Both the position numbers and the translations under genes were made by a program. A stretch of 64,000 nt of DNA from Cerrena zonata (taxonomy: Eukaryota > Basidiomycota > Agaricomycetes > Polyporales > Cerrenaceae), in NCBI GenBank assembly GCA_038087015.1, contig JASBNA010000100.1:41915-105914 (forward strand), given 5' to 3'. Every line of letters starts with the position of its first letter. The first letter of the stretch is position 1. Shown piece by piece: positions 20,485 through 29,578 of the stretch. The notes under the pieces were generated by a model. That model was not told the origin of the DNA. It searched no databases and saw only the letters and a program-made list of their open reading frames with translations.

Positions 20485-21148
20485 TCAAGTTGATGTCTTG
20501 ATTTCACCGCGGCCCTTTTGTTCATTTGGCTTGGTACCTTGAAAACTATGATTCTTTTTTGTTTTTGTTTTTCTTCTTTCTCTATGATTTATTACTTCTT
20601 TCTTTTAATTATTTTATTTTGTTGAAAAGTTCTGGCTAACTTTATCTTTGATCATTTTCAAGAGTATTCAATCATTTGACTAATTCGACTTTCAAAAAAA
20701 AAAAAAAAAAGAAAAAAAAAAAATATCAAAAAAAAAAAGATATATACTTAAATGAAAAAGAATCACAATATCCCTCGTCAAGTCTGCTACTTAGGTTTGT
20801 TTTTTTTGTTTTGATTGTGCTTTTGTTTTTCCTGTTTATTACTTTGTTATTACTGCTGCTTTTTCATTTATTTCGATGGGTTCACTTTTTATTATTAATT
20901 TTTATTATTTAGGGTTACGAGAAATTTTAAACTACAAGTGTAAAATTTATGACAATTTTTGAGGTTTTGTTCCTCTTGATATATATGTTTTGTATATATT
21001 GCTTATTTACTTTTGTATAATAGATTACTTTATGAATAACGTCTGTAAAATGCGATTTGTCTTTTTTTCAATAACTGAAATTTTAGAAAAAAGTTATTGA
21101 AAAAAGTTATAAAAAAAAATCAAACTACTCCAAGCTATTCATTCAACA
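20485..21148. other. Intergenic region between the 19393 gene and FPR2
   Basis: The sequence is very AT-rich with long A runs (near 20695-20740) and T runs. It would serve as 3' flank of the upstream gene and promoter of FPR2. No gene or RNA motif is seen. Confidence 0.5.
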
Positions 21149-21618
21149 ATGTTATCCAAGTTCTTAATTGCAATTACGGTGCTCATCCAGGTTGCTCTTG
21201 CTGCATCAGGCATGCAAATCGGTATGTGTTTTCTAATTGATATCCCAAAACTAGTACTAACAACGCAAAAGGTGTTTTAAAGTCAATTCCTGATGATGAA
21301 TGCACCCGCAAAACCAAACCAGGTGACTCCATAAGTGTTCACTACGAAGGGAAATTGGATGACGGTTCCGTTTTTGACTCTTCTTTCAAAAGAGATTCTC
21401 CAATCTCCTTCAAATTGGGTGTTGGCCAAGTCATTCAAGGTTGGGATCAAGGCTTGTCCAATATGTGCATTGGTGAAAAGAGAAAATTGATTATCCCTCC
21501 AGAATTAGGTTACGGTAATCGTAATATAGGTCCAATTCCTGCTGGCTCAACCTTAACTTTCATTGCTGAATTAGTTGATATCGCTGGTAGCCAAAAAAAT
21601 TCAAAAGATGAATTGTAG
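21149..21618 (+). CDS. FPR2: ER FKBP-type prolyl isomerase Fpr2, one intron
   Basis: Joining 21149-21221 to 21272-21618 gives 139 residues. A signal peptide ('[14 protein letters not shown]') is followed by a complete FKBP domain with typical elements: '[17 protein letters not shown]', '[19 protein letters not shown]', '[15 protein letters not shown]' and '[16 protein letters not shown]'. FKBPs catalyse cis-trans isomerisation of proline bonds and bind FK506. The protein ends in Lys-Asp-Glu-Leu, an ER retrieval signal. The 50-nt intron splits the Gly codon after Met-Gln-Ile, so exon 1 encodes the signal peptide. The frame upstream of the splice is closed without splicing, which supports the intron. 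Confidence 0.95.
21222..21271 (+). other. Spliceosomal intron of FPR2 (50 nt)
   Basis: The donor is GTATGT at 21222, a perfect branch site TACTAAC lies at 21255-21261, and the acceptor AAAAG ends at 21271, only 10 nt after the branch site. Splicing keeps the frame and joins signal peptide to FKBP domain. Confidence 0.95.
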
Positions 21619-21791
21619 ATCTCGTTAACTGGTTTTCTCGTGAATATTAAATCTCACCATTAAGTCTTCGATTCAATTGTAGTTATATCCCCGTTCCCAC
21701 CCCTTTTATTCTGCCAATTGGGTTATGTATAGCTGCAAACTCTTTGTAGAAACTGAAGATATCTGAAAAATGGCGTGAGGAGGTTAAAGGG

Positions 21792-21821
21792 TTTTTTTGC
21801 TGCGTTTTTTGTATTGCTGCG
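21792..21821 (+). promoter_or_regulatory. Paired TTTTTTTGCTGCG elements upstream of POF1
   Basis: Two copies of a T-run followed by GCTGCG occur about 75-100 bp before the POF1 start, with a related GCTGCAAA at 21732-21739. The same element recurs upstream of other genes in the window. Confidence 0.4.
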
Positions 21822-21895
21822 TTTTTTTTGTTCAATGATCCTTCTATAAAGACTATTGGTTACTCTTTTACTCCTAAATCTTCTCGATCAGTAAG

Positions 21896-22750
21896 ATGTC
21901 TTCCATAAAGAAATCCCCGAAATCCTTCTTGAAACCTTTGCAAGAGTTCATTAGTTCAAATAATGATTTCCAAATCATTTACTCAACGTCTCCACAAAAA
22001 AATTGGGTAACTCCACTCACTAATAGAGTCTGTGTACTCGATTCGTCGTTTAATCCGCCTCATCTTGGTCATTTTACCTTGGCTGAAGAATCCTTGAGGT
22101 ATACTTATAAGAATCAATTGGTACCTCGTGAAGAAAGATGCTTGGTTTTACTATTATCGGTGAAAAATGCTGATAAAACCCATCCCCAACCAGCAAATTT
22201 CGAAGATCGAATCGAAATGATGTATTTAATGGCCAATTACTTGAATAAATCCTTGAATGTTAACGTCAGTATCGGATTGACTAATCATGCTAAATTTGTT
22301 GATAAATCTGTTTCGATTTTGAAATATATTCAGGCTACTTTACCTAATATTGAATTGAATGACTTGAAATTAACCTTCTTGGTGGGATTTGATACGTTGG
22401 TCAGAATCTTCAATCCCAAATATTATCTTCCAGATAAGCTTCTGGAATCTTTAAGCATATTCATGAAAACTACAGACTTGTTTTGCTTAACAAGGAATGA
22501 TGATAAAATATCTAATAAAGAACAAACCCAATACGTGTCAGATATATCGAACGGGAAGCTCGAACATGTTCCAAGTCACTGGTCTTCCAATATCCATTTG
22601 ATTAATAATACCGATGATTCAGCAGATAAAATTGGCCTCATTAGTTCCTCCTCTATAAGAAAAGAAATTTCTCAAAATAACTGGCATAATCAAGTCATAC
22701 CGGAAATAAAAGAGTACATTGTGAAAGAGGGCCTATATGAACATCTATAA
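21896..22750 (+). CDS. POF1: Nicotinamide-nucleotide adenylyltransferase-like protein Pof1
   Basis: The 284-residue protein belongs to the nucleotidylyltransferase superfamily. 'VLDSSFNPPHLGHFTLAEES' (about residues 47-66) holds the N-terminal strand and the His-x-Gly-His ATP-binding motif. 'LTFLVGFDTLVRIF' carries the Gly-x-Asp segment. 'IGLISSSSIRKEI' near residue 255 is the C-terminal (I/V)SS-x-x-x-R motif. NMN adenylyltransferases make NAD+ from NMN and ATP; the yeast Pof1 branch is also linked to stress and protein quality control. Length and motif order match that branch rather than Nma1/Nma2. The frame is intact, starting at the ATG at 21896. It is on the same strand as FPR2. Confidence 0.85.
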   Translation: MSSIKKSPKSFLKPLQEFISSNNDFQIIYSTSPQKNWVTPLTNRVCVLDSSFNPPHLGHFTLAEESLRYTYKNQLVPREERCLVLLLSVKNADKTHPQPANFEDRIEMMYLMANYLNKSLNVNVSIGLTNHAKFVDKSVSILKYIQATLPNIELNDLKLTFLVGFDTLVRIFNPKYYLPDKLLESLSIFMKTTDLFCLTRNDDKISNKEQTQYVSDISNGKLEHVPSHWSSNIHLINNTDDSADKIGLISSSSIRKEISQNNWHNQVIPEIKEYIVKEGLYEHL

Positions 22751-22800
22751 CTCAATGATATGTATTGAAGCATTCTAACTAAAATAAAATATAAGAAAAT

Positions 22801-24210
22801 CTACCAAACTTCTTGAGTAATATATGAAAGAAGTAATAAATAAGGAATTTGTAACACTTTAATTTTTTTAAATAATGAGTTCCCACTGGAATTCTGTCTA
22901 AAACCAAATTTGGTTTGACCATTTCCATGTCTCATATCGTTATCTTTAGATATTCCATCAGTAGAAGTATCAGTCAGGATATTTTCATTCTTGGAATTGG
23001 TACATTCAATCTTACCCCCTCTAATAACTGAGCTGATTTCACTTCTTGTCCATTTGGCACAGTCAAATGAACTGGCCATAGACTTAAGTCTGGCACTTCC
23101 CTTAACTAACTTTAAATTTTTTAGACTAGCTTCTTTGATATTACCCACTAAATCAAGTGCTCCACCGATAGAGTTAAGCTTGGGGAAAAAATTGATTTTT
23201 TCAAGATGGGTATTATTCACAATCATTAAACCACCTCCAATCTCATTCAAGTTTGGAAATTCAACCTGTAAAAGCTTTTCATTTTTTTGTAAATTTAATG
23301 TTCCTCCGATATTCATCAATTTTGGTAATTTCAAATTGTTGAAAAAATTATTGCTAATACTAGCAGATGATGTAATTTCCTCCAAACTTCCTAAATCAAT
23401 ATTTGCAACATCATGAATACTTACATTGCTGACTGCTCTCAATTTCAGCAAATTCACGTTTACATCTTTTGCATTGGCAGCTATATGCAATTTCCCATTA
23501 ATCTTCTCAACATTAGAATTAATGGTATCTAAGAACCTATTATTGCTTATATCAAGCATTTCTAATTTATCAACCATAAAACCAGAAAATCCAACTAATG
23601 AAGTATCTGAAACAACAATACTTTCAATATTTTCAATAACATTGTTGAAATTTACGTTACTTAGAATTGGCAATACTTTCCAATCCAATATCTTAACAGA
23701 ATTAAGTGATGGGAATGATATTAGTGACAAGGAGGTTAATTCTCTCAATGAAAAACTCTTACCAATAGATGACACATTAGGGGCTTCAATTCTAACCAAG
23801 TTGGGGGATTTTTTAATAATCAAGGAACCAACAATATTTTGAATTGACCCAAACTGAATCAATGCATCCTCAAACTCAAAAATTTCAATGTCTCCAAGTA
23901 CAGTGACACAGTCCACAATCTTGTTGATATCGGCTTTGTTCTTCACTTTAAACGTCTCACTTGAACAGTAAGATGGCACATCGTCTCCTTCGATTTGTTG
24001 GTCTGGAGTAGATTCATCTGGCTTTTTTGAGTTTTCGGTGTTGGGGTCATTTTCTTTCAAGTCACCACCAGTTCCACTTTCTAATATTTTCATATTTTCT
24101 GAATTCAAGTATGGAGTTGCTGAAGAGACTAACTCCTTACTGTCAAGGGTATCAACACCCAACAGGAAGCCTGCAAGGGATGCAAATACTAACAAAACTT
24201 GATATTTCAT
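22801..24210 (-). CDS. ECM33/SPS2-family cell wall GPI-type protein
   Basis: The 469-residue protein begins with a signal peptide (about residues 1-18, 'YQVLLVFASLAGFLLG'). After an acidic spacer comes the receptor L-domain-like region with Leu/Ile-rich repeats, for example 'LPKLMNIGGTLNLQKNEKLL' and 'FPNLNEIGGGLMIVNNTHLE', which is the hallmark of Ecm33, Pst1 and Sps2 proteins. A Cys pair (Cys-Ser near residue 82 and Cys-Val near 102) opens the domain, and another Cys pair closes it near 380-401. The C-terminus is hydrophobic ('IPYLLLLSYI') after a Ser/Asn-rich linker, as expected for a GPI-anchor signal, but the Ser/Thr-rich stalk is short. Family members maintain wall integrity. Which member it is cannot be settled. 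Confidence 0.85.
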   Translation of the reverse strand: MKYQVLLVFASLAGFLLGVDTLDSKELVSSATPYLNSENMKILESGTGGDLKENDPNTENSKKPDESTPDQQIEGDDVPSYCSSETFKVKNKADINKIVDCVTVLGDIEIFEFEDALIQFGSIQNIVGSLIIKKSPNLVRIEAPNVSSIGKSFSLRELTSLSLISFPSLNSVKILDWKVLPILSNVNFNNVIENIESIVVSDTSLVGFSGFMVDKLEMLDISNNRFLDTINSNVEKINGKLHIAANAKDVNVNLLKLRAVSNVSIHDVANIDLGSLEEITSSASISNNFFNNLKLPKLMNIGGTLNLQKNEKLLQVEFPNLNEIGGGLMIVNNTHLEKINFFPKLNSIGGALDLVGNIKEASLKNLKLVKGSARLKSMASSFDCAKWTRSEISSVIRGGKIECTNSKNENILTDTSTDGISKDNDMRHGNGQTKFGFRQNSSGNSLFKKIKVLQIPYLLLLSYITQEVW

Positions 24211-24850
24211 AATTTGTTTCTTGGTATCTCTTAAGTAATAAAAGTTCTGACTATGCTTTTATCCTTTATTTAAATATTGTTTGTGGTTTGGTTGCAAAAA
24301 ATGGATCTGTGGTGAGAACATTTTTTTAGCTGCAAACAAAAAAAAAACTATTAGACTAGTGTCTAATGAGATTGTATATTTAATAGTCGGTAATTAGTAT
24401 ATTGAAAAGTTACTTCAAATTTGGGCTATTCGAATTTTTTTACCTTTTTAAAAAATGTTAGTAAATTTTGTAATGAGTGCCAGTCTCGAGAAGATTTTTC
24501 AAGATTTTCCACAAAAATTTCAAAAATATGAAATAAAACGAAAAATATTTACAAAATATTCAAAATAAACCTTCAGAATGTAAGAGTCCATAAGTACGAC
24601 TAATAGAGACAGGAATGAACACATGGAAATCACGATTCAATGCCAAAAACTTTAAATGATGTAGGTCTTAAAGTATAACAAATAACCATTTTGCCATTTG
24701 GGACAAATCTTCTACATTTCTGATTTTACAATAACAAAGAGAAATAAAAATACTAATGGCTAATGCATTATTGAGACTAGAGTAATAAAAAGCGAACAAA
24801 AAAGGATGCTTGAATAGAATTGAATAAAGACTCAAGAGTCAAGAAGAAAT
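24211..24850. other. Upstream region of the ECM33-like gene
   Basis: The 640-bp region is AT-rich. It holds TTGCAAAAA at 24292-24300 and GCTGCAAA at 24329-24336, close to the ECM33-like start. The distal part is the 3' flank of the symporter gene. No gene is seen. Confidence 0.45.
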
Positions 24851-26762
24851 TTATGGATCGTTGGTATTCTTTTTGGCGATATCATCAACAGATCCATAAC
24901 TTTCATTAAAAACGTTCAGTTGCTGTTCAGGTTCGATATACTCTGGTCTATCTAGAGCAGTGAATGGTCTATTTGTTGATTTGCATAGCAAATAGGCGAA
25001 GGTTATTCTAATAGCAGCAGCTGCAAAAGTGATAAGAATTCCACCAAAAGGAGCAATAACAAAGGCACCAAAAGGACCCCAATCTGCAGAGTTATAAATA
25101 CCATTCCAAACTAACAATAATTTACCCCCTTCTTTAGCAGACCCATAGTAAACAGTACCGAATATAAAGACACCTAGCAAAGCACCTAATCCACCACACA
25201 TAACATCGAATCCTCTTAAGAAATAAAAGAGGGTATCACTTAGACCTAAGAAAACTGCTGGTATAATAGCAGCTGAAACCAAATCAGCAATAAGGTAAAT
25301 TTGTAAAATATCATCAGCAACTTTAATAGCTAATACGATTATAGGAACAATGATGAGAACAACCAAGACTCTTATATAATTCAAATGTAATTTATTACGG
25401 AAGAGATCATTTGAAATAGTAGACACCATGGCACTTTGCAAGAGAGTCAAATGTACAAGTGGAAAGCGAAATGGAGAAAGATAAGAACAAATGCAATAAT
25501 CCAATTAGGCATTTTAGCTAAAAGAATGAATAAAGGCATTGTAACCATTTTCATCACCAACGGTTAAGTCTCCGGTCCAAACAGCTAACATACCTGGAAC
25601 ACCAACCAAAGAAGCAAATGGTAAAAGTTACAAAGGAGGCAATGGAACAACCAATCCATAAGTCTTTATTACTTTTAGAAGCGAAAGTTCTTAACCAGAA
25701 TCCTGCCATAAAACAGTCATTAGTTACGATAGCCACAAATAAAATATAAACCAATTGCCAACCTAACTTATTACCTTTCAATAAACCCGATGGCCCAATC
25801 TTCGAGGTATCAATATCAATGTTAGTAGCCATACCAATGATACAAACCACCACAAGTACAAGAACGAAAGCACCTTGGAAATTATCGGTGATAAAACTAA
25901 CCCTAAAGCCACCAATACTGGTATAGATTGAAGTTACCACAACTTCTACAATAACGGCTGCTAAAGCATTAAGGCCGGTTAAAGTTTCAATGGCAGCTCT
26001 AATTGCAGAAAGTTCCCCAATCATAAATAAGAACATGGTGAGACAAGTGAAAAAGGATAAGTATAAAGCAGTTACTATCCCAAATCTCTGTCTAACCCAT
26101 TCAGTAAGAATGAATCCGTCAGGACATTTACGACGAATGATTGGACCCACAGCTGCAAAACCAAGAATGGGAATAGCCCCACAAATGGTATAAACTAATA
26201 ATCCATGTAATCCTGCAATATTACTTATTTCCGTATAAGTAGTCAATATACCACAACCCATGGCTGAAATAGAGAATTTGTTAATATACTAATTGAAAAT
26301 CGAATAAACGGGACTATGTCAGCCATTGATCATACAAGTCAATCACCCACAATGGCTGACACCTGAATCTAATTAACAACAGAAACTTCCTCACGCAAGA
26401 ATAATCCTGATCGAGTCCAAACGGTCTAATCTCAGTTCTTCAGTTTCTTATTCAGAAATTGAAAAACACCCGCTAGTTTCAATTGTTCAAGTTCACTTTA
26501 CTACTATCAATATCCAAAACATCATCATTTTCAACGAGAATAGTTTCACTGTTTAACTAAGAATCTTCAATATCCTGTTTTCTATTCAAAATACATACCT
26601 GAAGCAATAAAGTTCAAAGCTAACGGAAGCCCCCGTTGAGTTCCATTCGAAGATAAGAAAGTGTTGGCCTGGGAAAACCTGAATGCCAATAGCAACCCCT
26701 GTAGCCAACAAAAATATATACGTCAAGTATATGATAGCATTATTACCCTGAGACGAAAGCAT
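24851..26762 (-). CDS. Sodium:solute symporter (SSS family, DUR-like), one intron, five +1 shifts
   Basis: SSS-family carriers import solutes such as urea, polyamines or choline across the plasma membrane. Exon 1 (26599-26762) encodes 'AIIYLTYIFLLATGVAIG' and 'FLSSNGTQRGLPLALNFIAS'. Exon 2 starts at 26263 with 'MGCGILTTYTEISNIAGLHG', the conserved helix near the start of the fold, followed by 'RRKCPDGFILTEWVRQRFG' and further membrane helices. To read on to the conserved 'SAMVSTISNDLFRNKLHLNY' part (from about 25440), five single-base removals are needed: one in exon 1 near 26668-26673, and four in exon 2 near 25595-25620, 25532-25536, 25473-25476 and 25442-25446. The joined protein looks normal. 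Four breaks in about 180 bp suggest a decaying gene or a stretch of poor consensus. The substrate is unknown. Confidence 0.75.
26264..26598 (-). other. Spliceosomal intron of the symporter gene (335 nt)
   Basis: The donor is GTATGT directly after the Ser-Gly/Ala codon split, and the acceptor is TTTCAG just before CC-ATG-GGT. A TATTAAC branch-like sequence lies shortly before the acceptor. The join keeps the 'NFIAS-A-MGCG' helix in phase. Confidence 0.8.
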
Positions 26763-27188
26763 GGTGGTTTAACTTCGATCCTTCCTTAAAGTAGTAGTAG
26801 CTGATCTTTAATTGAAAGCTTTTTTTAAAATTTTTCTTTTTTTTCAAATCTTTTGAACTTTACCGGATTTAAATTTCCGAGCAATCAACTACAGAAATAC
26901 ATCAAAAAGACGAAAACAATAGGAAGACTTTGGAACATGATTTTGCAACCAAAGGCTTCTTAGACTAATACGGAAGGGTAGCTGTCTTAGTATGCTGCTC
27001 TTGTAAGTCTCGTACACTCAAGATCCTGCCTAAGAATGAACTTGAAGGACTGCTTCAATGCTTGTGAAAAAAACCCGTACAATATAATAATTATCTCCCT
27101 GAAAGATAAGCCCATATGATAGCCCCATGAAGATAGTTTAAATTGCCGGGATATTCTCCCTTTAATTTCAAATTTGGGCAAGTACGCC
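26763..27188. promoter_or_regulatory. Divergent promoter, symporter and 27189 gene
   Basis: This 426-bp spacer between divergent starts is AT-rich with a T tract near 26820-26850. No recognisable operator was seen. Confidence 0.4.
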
Positions 27189-27716
27189 ATGTTATCTTCG
27201 ATTTTCCTTATTTTACTTTCTGCTTGTTTAAGCGTAAATGCTTCTAATTGGGCCGGAAAATATGCTTCAGAGCTACTGGAGCCGGTTGACTATCCGTATA
27301 AGATACATACTGGTAAATTAAAAGGTATTATTAAGTATACTGATGGTCCCAAAGATATTGATGTTGGAACTCTAGTTATGTATGAGTTGCAGTCAGCATT
27401 TTTCTTCAAAGGAGGCCAATGGCTGTTAGTCAATAGCGACCGTGACGATCGAAAGATATTTCAGGTTTCTAATGAGTTTGCTGAGGAAATCTTCCCCAAG
27501 TCTGAATGGCAAGATACTGAAACCCTTGAAAATACTTCAGATGAAATGAGTATGCATTTGCACGTTTCCAAAGAAATGGTGGAAGAGTTCTATGCGGCAG
27601 CCGTTGAATCAGCTCATAGCAACGATTTGTTTGAGGAAGTATGTGACAGTCCAGAAGGTAAATGGGAATTTCCTGCTTTGGATAAGAGTGGAAAGAATGG
27701 AATTGAGTTTGATTAA
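27189..27716 (+). CDS. Small secretory protein of unknown function
   Basis: The ATG at 27189 gives a 175-residue product with a clear signal peptide ('SSIFLILLSACLSVNA', residues 3-18). The rest is soluble, acidic and lacks further membrane segments. It has alternating beta-like segments ('TGKLKGIIKYTDGP', 'DVGTLVMYELQSAFFFKGGQW') and a helical, Glu/Ala-rich C-terminal part. There is no ER retrieval tail. No family is recognised. A longer frame opens at a TTG at 27174, but the signal peptide supports the ATG. Confidence 0.65.
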   Translation: MLSSIFLILLSACLSVNASNWAGKYASELLEPVDYPYKIHTGKLKGIIKYTDGPKDIDVGTLVMYELQSAFFFKGGQWLLVNSDRDDRKIFQVSNEFAEEIFPKSEWQDTETLENTSDEMSMHLHVSKEMVEEFYAAAVESAHSNDLFEEVCDSPEGKWEFPALDKSGKNGIEFD

Positions 27717-28416
27717 GAAAGGCCCTGATTGTTTTGATTATATAACTAAAAATTTTATGCTTCTTGTTAATTAAATATTAATCTTAAAGTTTAATGTAGA
27801 TGAACTGGCCATATATATTTTGTTTAATGCACCGGTATCTGTTTTTTTTGCTGCAAAACTGAAGACTCGTTTATGAATTCACCTTAAAAAGCACAGGTTT
27901 CGAAAATTTGTATAGCTTCACCCTAGATCAACCAGAGCCCTTTTGCTCATATTAAACATTCTATATTTCTCTCCTGATCTTTATAAGTTGAACAATATAT
28001 GGTCTTTCTTGTAAAAAAAAAAACAAAAAAAAAACCCCCCATAGGTTTAAAGATAACTAGTTCCTTGATTTACATGTTAACCGAACCATTCCTTTACATT
28101 AAAATTACCGTTGATACTAGAAACTTCCATCGATTGTGCGATAAAACGAAGAAGCGGTCATTAATGGGAGGTATTTATCTAGCATTAATTTTTTTCTCAG
28201 CTTAATTTTATGCTCAAATTAAAACTTCATATGAAAAACGACAGCGTATTCATCACAAAAAGATACATAATATATGAATTGAAAGCCAGAAGAAAATTCT
28301 GTTTTTTTTTTTTTTTACTAATGAATGTATTAAATATATTAAATGTTTATTTATTGAATTAATCTATTTATTTATGAATGTTTATTTGTTGAATCGTAAG
28401 TCGTATTATGTAGATA
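27717..28416. other. Intergenic region, no gene seen
   Basis: The 700-bp region is AT-rich, with a TTTTGCTGCAAAA element at 27846-27858, an A run broken by one C followed by a C run (28011-28040), and a T run near 28303. The open frame at 27999-28205 starts inside the A run and has no recognisable content. Confidence 0.5.
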
Positions 28417-28590
28417 TTAGATATAAGATTTGTTAATTTTTGGAACGTGATGGCTCTTGTTGGATAAACCAGCAGCAAGATGAGGCCATCCTAATAATAA
28501 ACCTAAACCAGAGGCCCAGACGGCCAATGCAGGTAATCTTTTAGCGTATAAAGAACGGAAAGAAGTTCTGGCAATATGAGTAACAGGCAT
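28417..28590 (-). CDS. 57-residue single-span membrane protein, possibly mitochondrial (Qcr10-like)
   Basis: An ATG at 28590 opens a 57-codon frame. The N-terminus is Arg/Ser/Thr-rich without acids ('HIARTSFRSLYAKRLPA'), as in mitochondrial targeting segments. One hydrophobic helix (residues about 21-38, 'LAVWASGLGLLLGWPHLA') and a basic polar tail follow. The Arg-Ser-Leu-x-Ala start, Trp-rich helix and Gly-Trp-Pro exit resemble cytochrome bc1 subunit 10, but the protein is shorter and the match is weak. Other small respiratory or outer-membrane subunits are possible. The open frame with good start context and ordinary codon usage supports a real gene. Confidence 0.6.
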   Translation of the reverse strand: MPVTHIARTSFRSLYAKRLPALAVWASGLGLLLGWPHLAAGLSNKSHHVPKINKSYI

Positions 28591-28745
28591 TTTGTATTTG
28601 TATTTGTATTTGTAGTGAATATATAAGCGAATCGATGTTCTGTTTTTTTTTTTTTTTTCACGTATATTTTTTTTTTGCTCAAAAATTTATATTTTTTAAA
28701 TATTTACACGTATATTAAACCAGGCCCCAAAAAAGTCATCAAGAA

Positions 28746-28818
28746 GCCTGGTTAGCTCAATGGCTAGAGCGTGTGACTTTTAATCACAAGGTTGCGGGTT
28801 CGACCCCCGCATCGGGCT
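28746..28818 (+). tRNA. tRNA-Lys (anticodon UUU)
   Basis: The 73-nt cloverleaf has acceptor stem gcctggt/atcgggc, a D arm with tagctca and gagc, anticodon stem tgtga/tcaca with loop cttttaa (anticodon TTT), and T arm gcggg-ttcgacc-cccgc. It has no intron, unlike the corresponding baker's yeast gene. A T6 tract at 28822-28827 is the RNA polymerase III terminator. Confidence 0.97.
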
Positions 28819-29578
28819 TTCTTTTTTGCATCATTTTCCCTTATATTTTTGAAATCGAGAGAGGAAAGATAGACCTTTAATGTTTAACTGATTGTATTTG
28901 GTTTATCATTGGTAAATAGAGTAAACTTATAAATGTAAGTATGCTTATTAACTTCTGGCTGATCCGTTTTCAATAAAAATCTTTTGTAAGGTAGATTGTA
29001 CAAATATACTATGAATCTATATATATTAGAGATGAGAAATCACCGTGGTAAGTTGCTTATCAGTCTCATTGTCATGTTCCTATCAGTGGGGAGTATTTAT
29101 CAGTTAGGTGTATTGAACAAGTAACTCGGCATGATCAGAGTTCAGGGCCACGAAGATCACTACAAGATCACAGCCGTGTCATTATACTACAATAGGTTTA
29201 ACTAAGATATCATGATGGAATATTTAAATTCTGAATAAAAAGGTACAACCAGATACAAAAAAAACTCTTGGAGACAACGATTATGGGTCTACCATTCGCC
29301 ATCAACTACTCTTCCATATATATAGTCTTATCTTCTATTGTAAAAGACTTTGTCTTGTATCAAAGAGATTGTATTTCATTAAACACGGAACCAGTGAGCG
29401 GAATTTTTTTTGTGCAAAAAGTTTAACATTGTTCTGATATGAGGTTCGTATCTTGTTACATGAATTGGATTGTATCAATACCTCCACCTTTTATAAATCT
29501 TGTCCCCAAGTAAAAAGATTTATATATGTAGTCATGGATGTGTAATGTTGTAATGAATATTCAGTGTTATTCACCAAG
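28819..29578. other. Intergenic region between tRNA-Lys and the MFS gene
   Basis: The 760-bp AT-rich region lies immediately downstream of a tRNA gene. The stretch near 29300-29400 has a promoter-like TATATATAG and could be an old LTR fragment, but no terminal repeats or target duplication were found. No coding frame is seen. Confidence 0.4.

Noticed and set aside
24655..24725. Box C/D snoRNA candidate (atgatgt ... ctga)
   Set aside because: The C box is imperfect, no terminal stem or C'/D' pair is evident, so chance occurrence in AT-rich DNA is likely.
27999..28205. 68-codon frame starting in an A run
   Set aside because: It begins in homopolymer sequence and shows no domain or signal.
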